Source of the DNA: Clostridia bacterium
Lineage (GTDB): Bacteria > Bacillota > Clostridia > Christensenellales > UBA1242
Assembly: GCA_017452445.1 (NCBI GenBank)
Contig: JAFTMH010000003.1
Span: 241,603-305,602 of the forward strand
DNA: 64,000 bases
Direction of reading: 5' to 3'
Each line of letters starts with the position of its first letter. Positions within the stretch are counted from its first letter, which is position 1. A model generated the notes under the pieces. That model made no database searches and had not been told where the DNA came from. It was given only the letters and a program-made list of their open reading frames with translations. Below are positions 33,424-43,006 of this stretch, piece after piece. Position numbers and translations under genes: made by a program.

Positions 33424-33867
33424 ATGAGTGTTTTGACAGTGCTTGTTGGCATTCCTGGAAGCGGAAAGTCAACTTATGTTGCAAAAAACAAACAGCCAAA
33501 CGAAGTGGTTTTGTCGAGTGATATGATAAGAAAAGAACTTCTTTCTGGCGAAGAAGATCAGACAAACAACAAGTTGGTTTTTGACACATTGTATGCAAGA
33601 GCAAGAGATTTTTTGTCGCAAGGTAAAGATGTGACAATCGATGCAACAAACATTTCGCTTTTTGAAAGAAGAAGAGTGCTTCAAAATTTTGCTGATATGC
33701 AATTGGTTCGCAGGGCTGTTGTGCTTGAAACTCCGATTGAAGTTTGTGTTGAGAGAGATGAAAAGAGAGACAGAACTGTTGGTCGTGATGTTATTGAAAA
33801 ATATGCCAGAAGATACCAAAAACCAAGAAGAAGCGAAGGGTTTGACGAAATTTTTTTTGTTAAATAA
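33424..33867 (+). CDS. P-loop polynucleotide kinase-like protein
   Basis: 147 residues. Walker A GIPGSGKSTY at the N-terminus, VLSSDMIRKEL, and VTIDATN as the family base motif, then the RDERxxR-like lid CVERDEKRDRTVG. This is the AAA_33/Pnkp-like kinase group, which phosphorylates nucleic acid 5' ends or small molecules. GAAGGAG precedes the ATG. Substrate unknown. Confidence 0.8.
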   Translation: MSVLTVLVGIPGSGKSTYVAKNKQPNEVVLSSDMIRKELLSGEEDQTNNKLVFDTLYARARDFLSQGKDVTIDATNISLFERRRVLQNFADMQLVRRAVVLETPIEVCVERDEKRDRTVGRDVIEKYARRYQKPRRSEGFDEIFFVK

Positions 33868-33879
33868 TGGAGAGAATGT

Positions 33880-34425
33880 ATGAATACAATTAGGGTTGTT
33901 ACAGATGAAGATTTTGGACTTGATATGATTGAAGATCCAAACCCAATCAAAAGAAAAGGTGCTCGAGGAATTGTTGTTGATGCTGATGGAAAGATTGCTG
34001 TTTTTTACAAGGAAAAAGAAAATGTTTACAAATTGCCTGGTGGTGGAATAGACGAAGGCGAAACGGCAGAACAAGCATTTGTTAGAGAATGTTTTGAAGA
34101 GGCTGGCTGTGTGGTTGAGATTGTAGATGCTTTGGGTGTTGTTGAAGAAATCAAAACCTATGGACATTTTAGGCAGACATCATTTGTGTATGTTGGAAGG
34201 GTTGTAGAAAATACCGGAGTGTTGCATATTACAGAAAAAGAAAGACAAGAAGGGGCATATATAATCTGGAAAAGTCCTGAAGAGGCCTTGCAACTTATGG
34301 CTGCTTGTGTTGACCAAATCAAAGATAGTCCTTGCGATCCTCACGAAACAGCATATGCAAGCAAATTTATGGTGTTGAGAGATAGATGTATCGTTGAAGA
34401 ATATCTTAAAAGTTTGAAAAAATAA
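33880..34425 (+). CDS. NUDIX hydrolase
   Basis: 181 residues. Complete Nudix box GGGIDEGETAEQAF-RE-FEEAG (near residues 52-75), which hydrolyses nucleoside diphosphates linked to another moiety. It follows the kinase gene after 12 bases and closes the run of small enzyme genes at a terminator. Confidence 0.9.
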   Translation: MNTIRVVTDEDFGLDMIEDPNPIKRKGARGIVVDADGKIAVFYKEKENVYKLPGGGIDEGETAEQAFVRECFEEAGCVVEIVDALGVVEEIKTYGHFRQTSFVYVGRVVENTGVLHITEKERQEGAYIIWKSPEEALQLMAACVDQIKDSPCDPHETAYASKFMVLRDRCIVEEYLKSLKK

Positions 34426-34431
34426 AAAAAG

Positions 34432-34463
34432 AAAACCAAGATTTGATTGTCTTGGTTTTTTTT
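34432..34463. terminator. Bidirectional terminator
   Basis: AAAACCAAGA and TCTTGGTTTT stem with A and T runs, between the convergent Nudix and nucleoside hydrolase genes. Confidence 0.85.
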
Positions 34464-34476
34464 GTTTTATATTTTA

Positions 34477-35796
34477 TTATTTTGTTGTTTTTTTAGCAAC
34501 AGTTTTCTTTGCAGGAGCAGTCTTTTTTGCAGTTGAAGTGCTCTTTGTTGCAGCAGTCTTTTTTGTAACAGGTGTTTTTGTTTCTGCTGTTTTTTTAGTT
34601 GTTGCTTTTGTAGCAGTTTTTTTAGCAGCAGTTTCTGTCTTTTTAGCAACAGTTTTCTTTGCAGGAGCAGTCTTTTTTGTAGTTGAAGTGCTTTTTGCTG
34701 CTGGTTCTGTTGTCTTTTTTATTTCAGTCTTTTCTACTTTTTTTGTAGGTGCTTTTTTTGCTGGTGCTTTTTTTGCAGCTGGTTTCTTTGCAGGTTGTTT
34801 GTTGATTTCTGCCAAAACCTTTTGTTGATATTCTGCTTCTCTTTGTTGGCTTTCTTCAAACATTTTTGCATCAAATTTGATGCCGTCCATTTCTCTCAAT
34901 TTGCTGAAAATCATTTTTTGGAATTTGTGTCTCTTTACATCTTGAACAACTTTGAAATGTCCTTTGCGATCAAAGTGGCCAACTGTTCTGCCAACATTTA
35001 CTTCGATGTCTACATCAATAAAGGCATTTTTTGTCTTGTAAAGGTTTTTGTGTGTAAGATAGTAAATTGCAGAAAGGTCACAAGTTGAAAGAATTTTTTC
35101 TGGGTAGTCAGGTTCCCAATAAGTTTCAAAAGTCAAAGCTAAAAATTTGCCAACTTCGTTTACTTTGCTGATTGCTGCAACTTGTGCTTCGTCAAAATAT
35201 GCAACATCTCTTCCGATGCGTGATGGGCACATAACAACAGGGATTCTGCTGTTTACTGTTTCTTTGAATGCAGGCGCATCAGTGCGAATGTTGAATGAGT
35301 GGTGATTTGGGTTTGTGCGAATGCCCGACAAAGAACCACCCATCATAATTACATTTTTGATGAGATTTTTGCTGTCTGGATATTTTCTGAGCAACATTGC
35401 AAGGTTTGTGTGTGAGCCGAGTTCCAAAATAGTAACTTCGTGTGGATATTTTTTGAGCACTTCATACATTGCATCTGCGCAATCTGCTTTGATTGGTTTG
35501 TGCTTTGTTTCGTATGGAGGCCAAAATCCACCCAAACCTTCTGCTCCGTGCATGTGATAAGCATGCTCGGTGTTTGTGCCGAGTCTTTCGTCATATCCTT
35601 CAACTACTGGAATATCTTTGTTGAACAAATCCAACAAAAAGCAAGCGTTTCTTGTGGCTTTTTCCATGTGAATGTTGCCTGCGTTTGTTGTGATAAGTTT
35701 TATGTCAAATTGTGGATCATGCATAGCAAAAATGAGCGCTGTGGCATCATCTACGCCAGGATCTGTGTCAATAATAACTTTGTATTTTTTCTTCAT
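34477..35796 (-). CDS. Nucleoside hydrolase with histone-H1-like tail
   Basis: 439 residues. The first 330 or so form an inosine-uridine type nucleoside hydrolase: IIDTDPGVDDATAL near residues 9-22 binds the catalytic calcium, with NAGN and later conserved Asp. It frees ribose from nucleosides for salvage. The last 100 residues are a tail of KKAPAKKA, AAKKT and KKTAPAKKTVAKK repeats, like histone H1 or bacterial H1 homologues, which normally bind DNA. AAAGGA precedes the ATG. The tail is in frame with no frameshift and ends at the true stop. Confidence 0.9.
   Translation of the reverse strand: MKKKYKVIIDTDPGVDDATALIFAMHDPQFDIKLITTNAGNIHMEKATRNACFLLDLFNKDIPVVEGYDERLGTNTEHAYHMHGAEGLGGFWPPYETKHKPIKADCADAMYEVLKKYPHEVTILELGSHTNLAMLLRKYPDSKNLIKNVIMMGGSLSGIRTNPNHHSFNIRTDAPAFKETVNSRIPVVMCPSRIGRDVAYFDEAQVAAISKVNEVGKFLALTFETYWEPDYPEKILSTCDLSAIYYLTHKNLYKTKNAFIDVDIEVNVGRTVGHFDRKGHFKVVQDVKRHKFQKMIFSKLREMDGIKFDAKMFEESQQREAEYQQKVLAEINKQPAKKPAAKKAPAKKAPTKKVEKTEIKKTTEPAAKSTSTTKKTAPAKKTVAKKTETAAKKTATKATTKKTAETKTPVTKKTAATKSTSTAKKTAPAKKTVAKKTTK
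34491..34547. repeat. 57-bp direct repeat, copy 1
   Basis: Near-identical to 34641-34697, spaced by exactly 150 bases (50 codons) inside the tail of the nucleoside hydrolase; it encodes STSTxKKTAPAKKTVAKKT twice. Confidence 0.85.
34641..34697. repeat. 57-bp direct repeat, copy 2
   Basis: Second copy of the 34491-34547 repeat with only about two base changes, evidence of recent internal duplication of the tail. Confidence 0.85.
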
Positions 35797-35989
35797 AATA
35801 ATTCCTTTTTTGTTTTGTTTTTATCTCAACACAAATAGTATATACTTTTTCAAATTAAAAAGTAAAGCAAAAAAAACACTTGTTGAAAAATAAATTTTTT
35901 TCTCAAAAAATTGCTACAAAATCTGATTTTTTGTCAAAAAACAGGCGTTTTCTCTTGTATTTTGTGTTTTATTGTGATAATATAACTAT

Positions 35990-36703
35990 ATGAAGACAAA
36001 AACAATTTCAATATTAAAAATTATTTTTACAGCATTGTTTGGTGCTGCAGTGACCGGAGCATTTGTTTGGGTCAACATCAAGGGTGAAATTGCTGACAAA
36101 CCTTGGTTGACATACGGTTGCATCGCACTATCTTTCTTGTTGGCGCTAATCTTTGTAGGTCGTTCGCTAAAAAGACTATTCCTAGTTTTGGGACTTGCTT
36201 GTCATGTTGCGGCTGCTTACTTTTTGATTTTTGATCCTTTGATGGCAAACAGCCAACTTATCGGAATTTGTATTTTGTGTGGTGCTCAACTTTGCTTCCT
36301 TCTTTATACACTCTTGTTGTCAGAAGGCATTGGTGCAAGAGTTGTAAACATCGCCACGAGAGTTGCGTTGTGTTTGGTTGCTTGCTTGATTTTGCCTAAG
36401 TATATTGTAGGACTTACAACAATCGACATCATTTTCCTTGCATATTTGATCAATGCTGTCGTTTCTTTGATTTGGATTGGTATCCATATCGTGACAGAAT
36501 GGTTGACATTTATCGCAATGGTGATTTTGGTGTTCGCTCTCGTTTGGGGTGGTTTGGGACTCTACGGTGGCTGGTTTGTTCACCTTGGAATCAACAACTT
36601 TATGGTTCTTCTCAATTATAACATTGCGTTCTACCTTTATATCCCAGCATTGTTGATCCTTGCGATCTCTTCAGTTTGGGCAAAACCAAAAAAGAAGGCA
36701 TAA
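35990..36703 (+). CDS. Multi-pass membrane protein, possibly YhhN/TMEM86-like
   Basis: 237 residues with about eight hydrophobic segments and a KKKA end. The arrangement, with FDPLMANSQLIG in the middle, is loosely like YhhN (lysoplasmalogenase) proteins, but the match is weak. TTGTAT (35955-35960) and TAATAT (35978-35983), 17-base spacer, put the transcription start at the ATG; no ribosome site is seen. Intergenic 35797-35989 holds only AT-rich divergent promoter sequence. Confidence 0.5.
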   Translation: MKTKTISILKIIFTALFGAAVTGAFVWVNIKGEIADKPWLTYGCIALSFLLALIFVGRSLKRLFLVLGLACHVAAAYFLIFDPLMANSQLIGICILCGAQLCFLLYTLLLSEGIGARVVNIATRVALCLVACLILPKYIVGLTTIDIIFLAYLINAVVSLIWIGIHIVTEWLTFIAMVILVFALVWGGLGLYGGWFVHLGINNFMVLLNYNIAFYLYIPALLILAISSVWAKPKKKA

Positions 36704-36717
36704 CAAAATGATAAAAG

Positions 36718-36743
36718 AAATCAGCCATTTGGCTGATTTTTTT
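36718..36743 (+). terminator. Rho-independent terminator
   Basis: AAATCAGCC/GGCTGATTT stem around ATTT followed by T run. Confidence 0.85.
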
Positions 36744-36837
36744 GTTTGTAAAAATAGGTGTTATTGCTCAACATTGTTTGACTTGTTTGCAACAATTTTG
36801 ATAGAATAACACCGTAGAGTTATAGGAGATAATTATT

Positions 36838-39267
36838 ATGGATTTTGTAAATATTGAAAAAAAATGGAATGAAAAATGGGAGAAAGATAATCTCTATAAA
36901 TTTGATCCAACAAGATTGGACAAAAAATATTATTTGCTTGAAATGTTTTCTTACCCAAGTGGGGCAAACTTGCACCTTGGACACTGGTGGAACTTTGGTT
37001 TGTCTGACAGTTTTGGCAGATTTAAAAGATTGAAAGGTTTTAATGTTTTTCAACCTATGGGTTTTGATGCGTTTGGCCTTCCTGCAGAAAACTATGCACT
37101 CAAAACAGGAATCCACCCAGAAGATAGCACAAGATACAACATCGAAGTTATGGAAAGACAACTCAGAGAAATGGGTGCTACTTTCAACTGGGATTATGAA
37201 CTCGTGACTTGCAATCCTGACTATTACAAGTGGACACAATGGCTTTTTGTGCAACTTTACAAAAAGGGATTGGCTTATCAAAAAGAAGCGCCAGTAAACT
37301 TCTGTCCAAAATGCAACACTATCATTGCAAACGAACAAGTTGTAAACGGTCTTTGCGAAAGATGTGACAGTGAAGTTCAACACAAAAACATGAGACAATG
37401 GTTTTTCAAAATCACTGATTATGCTGATGAATTGCTTGCAGGACTTGACAAACTTGACTGGCCAGAAAAGACAAAAGCATTGCAAAGAAACTGGATTGGC
37501 AAGAGCGTAGGCGCTGAAGTTGATTTTTATACAGAAGACGGCTTGAAGTTGACTGTGTTTACTTCTCGTGCAGACACTTTGTATGGTGTTTCCTTCTTGG
37601 TTATTGCTCCAGAAAACAAGTTGACAGAAAAACTTATCAAACCTGAACAAGAAAAAGTTGTAAGAGAATATATCGAAAATGCTGCAAAGAAAGATGAAAT
37701 CGAAAGAACAAGCACAACAACACCAAAGACAGGTGTGTTTACAGGAAGTTATGTTATCAATCCTTTGACAGGCGACAAAGTGCCTGTGTTTGTGGCTGAT
37801 TATGTCATTGCTTCTTATGCAACAGGTATTGTTATGGGTGTTGCTGCTCACGACGAAAGAGACTTTGATTTTGCTAAAAAATACAACTTGCAAATTAAGA
37901 GAGTTGTAAATGACGCAAATGGAAACGAAGTTGAATTGCCATTTACTGATTATGGCAAACTTTGCAACAGCGAAGAATTTGATGGTATGACAAGTGCGCA
38001 AGCCAAAGAAAAGATTGTTGAAAAATTGATTGCTCTTGGCAAAGGCAGATTTAAGACAAACTACAGATTGAGAGATTGGTCTGTTGCTAGACAAAGATAT
38101 TGGGGTTGTCCAATCCCTATGATTCACTGTCCAAAGTGTGGAACTGTGCCAGTGCCTGAAAAGGATTTGCCGGTTATGCTTCCTCATGCGACAGACTATA
38201 AGCCAGATGGCGAAGGCCCACTTGGCAAGTGTGAAGAATTTATCAACACAACTTGTCCAGTTTGTGGTGGCAAAGCAAGAAGAGAAGCTGACACAATGGA
38301 TACTTTTGTTGACTCTTCATTCTATATGCTTCGTTATCCAGAAGCACAACACAATGACAACGAAATCTTCTCTCGTGATTATATCAACAAGATTGGACCA
38401 GTTGATTGTTATGTTGGTGGTGTAGAACATGCCACAGGACACTTGCTTTACTCTAGATTTATCTCAAAATTCTTGAGAGATATAGGCATGCTTGACTTTG
38501 ATGAACCTTTCCAAAGACTTATTCACCAAGGTATGATTTTGGGCAATGATGGCCGCAAAATGAGCAAAAGAAATGGTGCTAAAAATGCTGATGATTATGT
38601 AAGAGAATTTGGTAGTGATGCTCTTAGACTTCATATGATGTTTTCTCTTAAATACATCGAAGGTGGCCCATGGTCAGATGATGGTGTAAAACACATGAAA
38701 TCATTTATGGAAAGAGTTGAAAGAATTTGCTTGAAGTGGGCGACACTTGAAGGAGATTCTGCACCAGAAACAAAAGCAGAAAAAGATTTGGAATTTGTTT
38801 TGAACAAGACAATTAAAGATTATGAAGAAAGTTTTGAAACATTCTCATTTAATGTTGCTGTTGCAAGACTTATGGAACTTGTCAATGCAATGTATAAATA
38901 TGATACTGTTGAAAATAAAAACATTGCTCTTTGCAAGAAAACTCTTAAAGATTTGGTGATTTTGTTTGCTCCAGCTGCGCCACACTTTGCAGAAGAATTG
39001 TGGCAACAAATTGGCGAAGAATATTCAGTTCACAACCAATCATATCCTGCTTGTGATGAAAGCAAAATCGTTTTGGATACAATCGAAATTGCTGTGCAAG
39101 TAAACAGCAAGATTGTTTCAAGAACAAACATTGCAACGTCTTGGACAAACGAACAAGTTTTGGAAAATGTTAAGGCAGACGAAAAGGTTGCTGCATTGAT
39201 TGCAGGCAAAACAATTGTTAAAGAAATTGTCGTGCCAGGCAGAATTGTAAACTTGATTGTTAGATAA
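36838..39267 (+). CDS. leuS: Leucyl-tRNA synthetase
   Basis: 809 residues, normal for bacteria. Class I signatures: HLGH in YPSGANLHLGHWWNF (HIGH) and KMSK in GNDGRKMSKRNG. The CP1 editing domain lies between (TTTPKTGVFTGSYV, VAAHDERDFDFA with the Asp that anchors the amino group). A Cys pair (CPKCNTII...CERC) is a zinc ribbon. AGGAGA precedes the ATG; promoter TTGACT-18-TAGAAT at about 36788-36817. Confidence 0.97.
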   Translation: MDFVNIEKKWNEKWEKDNLYKFDPTRLDKKYYLLEMFSYPSGANLHLGHWWNFGLSDSFGRFKRLKGFNVFQPMGFDAFGLPAENYALKTGIHPEDSTRYNIEVMERQLREMGATFNWDYELVTCNPDYYKWTQWLFVQLYKKGLAYQKEAPVNFCPKCNTIIANEQVVNGLCERCDSEVQHKNMRQWFFKITDYADELLAGLDKLDWPEKTKALQRNWIGKSVGAEVDFYTEDGLKLTVFTSRADTLYGVSFLVIAPENKLTEKLIKPEQEKVVREYIENAAKKDEIERTSTTTPKTGVFTGSYVINPLTGDKVPVFVADYVIASYATGIVMGVAAHDERDFDFAKKYNLQIKRVVNDANGNEVELPFTDYGKLCNSEEFDGMTSAQAKEKIVEKLIALGKGRFKTNYRLRDWSVARQRYWGCPIPMIHCPKCGTVPVPEKDLPVMLPHATDYKPDGEGPLGKCEEFINTTCPVCGGKARREADTMDTFVDSSFYMLRYPEAQHNDNEIFSRDYINKIGPVDCYVGGVEHATGHLLYSRFISKFLRDIGMLDFDEPFQRLIHQGMILGNDGRKMSKRNGAKNADDYVREFGSDALRLHMMFSLKYIEGGPWSDDGVKHMKSFMERVERICLKWATLEGDSAPETKAEKDLEFVLNKTIKDYEESFETFSFNVAVARLMELVNAMYKYDTVENKNIALCKKTLKDLVILFAPAAPHFAEELWQQIGEEYSVHNQSYPACDESKIVLDTIEIAVQVNSKIVSRTNIATSWTNEQVLENVKADEKVAALIAGKTIVKEIVVPGRIVNLIVR

Positions 39268-39305
39268 TTGGGCGATTGAGTTTTTGCAAACTTGGAAATT
39301 AAAAT

Positions 39306-39337
39306 AAAAAAGGAAGTCGATTTTGACTTCCTTTTTT
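39306..39337. terminator. Bidirectional terminator
   Basis: AAAAAAGGAAGTC and GACTTCCTTTTTT pair; between convergent leuS and the acidic membrane protein. Confidence 0.85.
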
Positions 39338-39345
39338 GTTTGTTA

Positions 39346-40419
39346 TTATTCTTCGTCGTTGTTGTCTGTTTCTGCATTTGCCAATTTTTCAGCCTTTGCT
39401 TGGGCTTTCTTTTCTGCTTTTGCATCCATAATGTTTTTGTAAACGATGTCAATCATATTTTTAGAAACTTCGATTGATCCTTCGTTGTCAATTGAGATAA
39501 CAACTGGTTTTTCTTTAATCTTAACTGATTTTTCTTTTGCTGTGTAGTTTTTAAGTTCTGAACTTCCAGCCAAGTATGTTCCTACCAAAACCTTTCTGAT
39601 AAACTTGAATTGAACAACTTTCATTCTGCCAATGCTTACTGTCAAGTGTGTTTTTGCTTCTTTTGTTTTTGTCTTTGGCTTTTCTTGTGCATATGTCAAG
39701 ATTTCTGAGAAGTATGCAATATATTCTTCATCAAGTTTTGCGAGTTGACTTGCAAATGTTTCTTTTGGTGTGTTTGCAAATACAACACCTTTTGGTGACT
39801 CTTCATCATCTTCGTCCTCGTCGTCATCTTCGTCTTCGATTTCTTCAATGATTTCAGGTTCTTCTGTTGTTTCTTCTGCTACTTCTTCTGCAGTTTCTTC
39901 AACAACTTCTTCGATTTCTTCAGCAGGTTGTTCTTCAGCGACTTCAACAACTTCTTCTACTTCTTCAACAACTTCAGCAGGTTGTTCTTCAGCAACTTCT
40001 TCAACAACTTCTTCGCTTGATGTGATGAGAAGTGTCTCGCCAGCTTCTTGAACAGGTTCTTCAGCAGGTGTTTCTTCAACTATTTCTGTTTCAACAACTT
40101 TTTCAGGTCTGTTTTGTTTTGCTTTTCTTGCAGCCACAATGATTGCTGCGATTGCAAGTGCGATAAGCAAATAACCAACTGCTGCGCCAAGTGATACATA
40201 AAGTGAAAGAGCAACGGCTTGTTCGCATACATTCATAATAAGGTATGTCCAGCAGAACACTGTGATCACTGGAAATACCATTGTTGCCAACACTGCAACC
40301 AATGTTTTTGATGTTTTGTGTGTTGCAAAATATATGATTGATGCAAATGTAATTACTGAAAAAACGATTGCAAGAACGAATGCTGCGCATCCTTCTACTG
40401 AAAGGTTGTCAAAATTCAT
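39346..40419 (-). CDS. Membrane protein with long acidic repeat region
   Basis: 357 residues, not recognised. Three transmembrane segments (about 10-95), then roughly 110 residues that are mostly Glu, Val, Ala and Pro with repeats such as VEEVAEEQPAE and a run of Asp/Glu (EDEDDDEDEDDEE), then a folded domain with beta-rich sequence and a final Lys/Ala/Glu helix. GGAGGT precedes the ATG. The acidic stretch is likely an unfolded spacer between membrane and cytoplasmic domain. Confidence 0.75.
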   Translation of the reverse strand: MNFDNLSVEGCAAFVLAIVFSVITFASIIYFATHKTSKTLVAVLATMVFPVITVFCWTYLIMNVCEQAVALSLYVSLGAAVGYLLIALAIAAIIVAARKAKQNRPEKVVETEIVEETPAEEPVQEAGETLLITSSEEVVEEVAEEQPAEVVEEVEEVVEVAEEQPAEEIEEVVEETAEEVAEETTEEPEIIEEIEDEDDDEDEDDEESPKGVVFANTPKETFASQLAKLDEEYIAYFSEILTYAQEKPKTKTKEAKTHLTVSIGRMKVVQFKFIRKVLVGTYLAGSSELKNYTAKEKSVKIKEKPVVISIDNEGSIEVSKNMIDIVYKNIMDAKAEKKAQAKAEKLANAETDNNDEE

Positions 40420-40560
40420 AATTTACCTCCAAAATATGTTCTAATTTTATCATAATAAACGGGGGTTGTCAATACGGATTTTTAATAAATTGACGATTTT
40501 TTGTTAAAATTGCTAAATAAATTGCAAAATATTTAAGAAACAAGTATAATAGAAATGAAT

Positions 40561-41487
40561 ATGAGCAAAAAGGTAAAAATTATTCTTAGTGCAGTGTGTT
40601 TGGCAGTGGTGGCAATGGTTGCAAGTTTTTGCTTTATTTTTTTTGGCAACACGATTATTGACGATGTGCCACAGTTGGTTTCTGTGCAAAAAATTGGAGA
40701 AGAATATTTCTTGTTGACTGACTATAAACCTCAATATTTGTATGAATATAAACTTGAACAAAAACTTGATGGCGAATATGTGCTTCTTAAAAAGATCAAC
40801 ACTGATCAAAATATGGTCAATCTTTCAGAGCAAGAACTCACTTGGGCGCCTGGGGTGCAATATCGCTTTTCTGTGTGCTTTGCAACAGAAAATGGTGCTG
40901 GAAACAGTGACTATTCAGCTCCATTGGAATGGGCCCCAACTTGGAAACTTGACAATGTAGATTATTCAAAAGTGCAATTGGATTTGACAAACCTTCATTT
41001 GTCTTGGAGCGAAGTTGAAGATGCTGACACTTATGTGCTTACAATTGTTGATGGTGCAGGCAAAAAGCAAATGGAAGTTGTTGAAACAAACACTTTTAAT
41101 ATGGCTTCTTATGCAGCTGGCAGATATAGAGTGTTTTTGAGTGCATATTCAACCACAGGATATTTTGAAATTTCAGATGCAGGCACAGGCAAAGAAATTG
41201 TTTTGCAAAGACAAAACCATATTGTTTCGACTGATATGAAAGAATCTGGCGAACTTGAGGTCGTTTGCTCGTTGGAAGTTTCGTCATTTGAAATTTATGA
41301 AGACGGAGTGCTTAAAATGACTGTTGCTGCAGGAAGTGCAGTAGACAGATCTGGCAGCAAAGTTTACACAATCACAAATGCGCAAATCGTGTTTAAGACA
41401 TTGGATTTTGAAAACAAAACCGTGACAATCAAATCTTTGCAAAATGGTTATATTTTGGCAAGTAGTCCTGCTGAAATTGAACTTTGA
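40561..41487 (+). CDS. Membrane-anchored protein with fibronectin III-like repeats
   Basis: 308 residues from the ATG at 40561 (another ATG at 40555). One N-terminal transmembrane segment (VKIILSAVCLAVVAMVASFCFIFF) then two or three beta-rich units with LSWSEVEDADTYVLTIVDG and WAPGVQYRFSVCFATENGAGNSDYSAP, typical of fibronectin type III. Probably a cell-surface protein. TTGCAA (40522-40527) and TATAAT (40545-40550) place the start of transcription within a few bases of the ATG. Confidence 0.7.
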   Translation: MSKKVKIILSAVCLAVVAMVASFCFIFFGNTIIDDVPQLVSVQKIGEEYFLLTDYKPQYLYEYKLEQKLDGEYVLLKKINTDQNMVNLSEQELTWAPGVQYRFSVCFATENGAGNSDYSAPLEWAPTWKLDNVDYSKVQLDLTNLHLSWSEVEDADTYVLTIVDGAGKKQMEVVETNTFNMASYAAGRYRVFLSAYSTTGYFEISDAGTGKEIVLQRQNHIVSTDMKESGELEVVCSLEVSSFEIYEDGVLKMTVAAGSAVDRSGSKVYTITNAQIVFKTLDFENKTVTIKSLQNGYILASSPAEIEL

Positions 41488-41497
41488 TTTTGATAAC

Positions 41498-41528
41498 AAA
41501 AGAGCAAGGGTAACCTTGTTCTTTTTTT
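41498..41528 (+). terminator. Rho-independent terminator
   Basis: AAGAGCAAGG/CCTTGTTCTT stem around GTAA with T run. Confidence 0.85.
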
Positions 41529-41532
41529 GTTT

Positions 41533-41562
41533 TGATATAAATTTTTCTTTTTGGTTATACTA
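41533..41562 (+). promoter_or_regulatory. Possible forespore (sigma-F/G type) promoter of the gerA operon
   Basis: TGATATA (41533-41539), 16-base spacer, TATACTA (41556-41562); compare sigma-G TGAATA and CATACTA. GGTTATACT at 41553-41561 also fits the sigma-F -10. No vegetative -35 is seen at the right distance. Confidence 0.5.
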
Positions 41563-41581
41563 GCAAAAAAAGGTGGCTGGT

Positions 41582-43006
41582 ATGAATGTTGAAAGTTTGT
41601 TTGAAAATGTTTTGAAAACGCTGAATGAGTCGCTTGATGTGGCGAGCAGGTTGATAGAAAAGAAAGACGGCAAAATTGGTATGATTTTTTTGAAGAGCAT
41701 GACTGACAATTTGCTGTTTTCGAAAGCTGTGTTTGAGCCGTTGTCAAAACTAGATTCGATTGAGTTTGAAAAGGTCAAACAATGCATTGAGCCAAATGAT
41801 GTTGAACTGGTTGGAAAAGACGAAATTGTTGAAAAAATAATCAACGGAGCTGTTATTGTTGTCACTTCAAAGAGTGAGCAATTTTTGGCTGTTGATTTGC
41901 TGAAATTTGCAACAAGAGTGCCGTCAGAACCACCGACTTCGCCTGTGCTTATGGGGCCGAGAGAGGGGTTTGTTGAAGATTTGAAAACAAATTTGACTCT
42001 GCTTAGAAGAAGGTTTAGAAGTCAGAGTTTGGTGCTGGAACAAGCAAGTGTTGGAAAAATCACAAAAACACAAGTTGTGATTGCTTATCTTGATGGTGTT
42101 GCAGACAAAAATGTTGTAAAGAAAATCAGAAAAAAGTTGGAAAAAGCAGATATTGATGGGGTTGTTGATTCGTATTATCTTGTAAGCTTTTTGTCTGATA
42201 GACCAAGGTCAATTTTGAAGCAGGTTGGTTGCAGTGAGAAACCGGATATTGTTGCGGCCAAAATGCTTGAAGGTAGGGTGGCTGTGATTGTTGACAATTC
42301 GCCAATTGTGCTGACTGTGCCGTTTGTGTTTTTTGAGGACATACAAAACAGCAACGATTATTATACCAACTATGCGTTTTCGACTTTTATGCGAGTAATA
42401 AGAGTGTTTGCTTTTGTTATGGCTGTGCTTGGCCCGGGAGTTTACATAGCACTGCAACTTTTTCATTACAACATTTTGCCTATCAAATATTTGATTACGA
42501 TTGCAGATTCGACACAACAAATCCCGTTTACGCCATTTATTGAAATTTTGTTTATTTCGCTTTTGTTTCAAATTTTGTATGAGGTGAGTTTGAGATTGCC
42601 AAGCTATCTTGGCATGGCGACCTCAATTGTTGGGGCATTGATTTTGGGAGACACAGGGGTTAAGGCCGGACTTATTTCGCCACCATCTGTCATTGTGGTT
42701 GCAATTGCCAAAATTGCCCTTTACACAATCCCAGAGCAATCAGCACAAATCACAATCGCACAATTTGTCTTTTTGATGCTTGGCTCTTCGCTTGGGCTTT
42801 TGGGTGTGGTTGGTGGTGCGATTTATATGATCACATACGCAAATTCGCTAGAAAATTTTGGTGCGCCATATCTTGCACCATTTTCGCCATTTGTTTTGTC
42901 GGACAACAAAGATGCGCTTTTGAAGGTGCCACTTGCAAATATGAACAAACGGCCACTTTCGCTAAACAACAAAAATGTCTATAGGTGCAACGATGATGAG
43001 AAATAA
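41582..43006 (+). CDS. gerAA: GerA-type germinant receptor A subunit
   Basis: 474 residues from the ATG at 41582 (AAGGTGG upstream). Large soluble N-terminal domain with FVEDLKTNLTLLRRRFRSQSLVLEQASVG, the GerA family hallmark, then MLEGRVAVIVDNSPIVLTVPFVFFEDIQ and five transmembrane segments with GALILGDTGVKAGLISPPSVIVVA. The A subunit senses small-molecule germinants in the spore inner membrane with B and C subunits. The three subunit genes follow in order and overlap. Confidence 0.93.
   Translation: MNVESLFENVLKTLNESLDVASRLIEKKDGKIGMIFLKSMTDNLLFSKAVFEPLSKLDSIEFEKVKQCIEPNDVELVGKDEIVEKIINGAVIVVTSKSEQFLAVDLLKFATRVPSEPPTSPVLMGPREGFVEDLKTNLTLLRRRFRSQSLVLEQASVGKITKTQVVIAYLDGVADKNVVKKIRKKLEKADIDGVVDSYYLVSFLSDRPRSILKQVGCSEKPDIVAAKMLEGRVAVIVDNSPIVLTVPFVFFEDIQNSNDYYTNYAFSTFMRVIRVFAFVMAVLGPGVYIALQLFHYNILPIKYLITIADSTQQIPFTPFIEILFISLLFQILYEVSLRLPSYLGMATSIVGALILGDTGVKAGLISPPSVIVVAIAKIALYTIPEQSAQITIAQFVFLMLGSSLGLLGVVGGAIYMITYANSLENFGAPYLAPFSPFVLSDNKDALLKVPLANMNKRPLSLNNKNVYRCNDDEK

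Noticed and set aside
34491-34697. 57-bp repeats as a mobile element
   Set aside because: They lie in frame in the Lys/Ala tail, 50 codons apart, so they are an internal coding duplication.
39770-40051. Ser-rich plus-strand ORF
   Set aside because: Mirror image of the Glu-rich codons of the minus-strand membrane protein.
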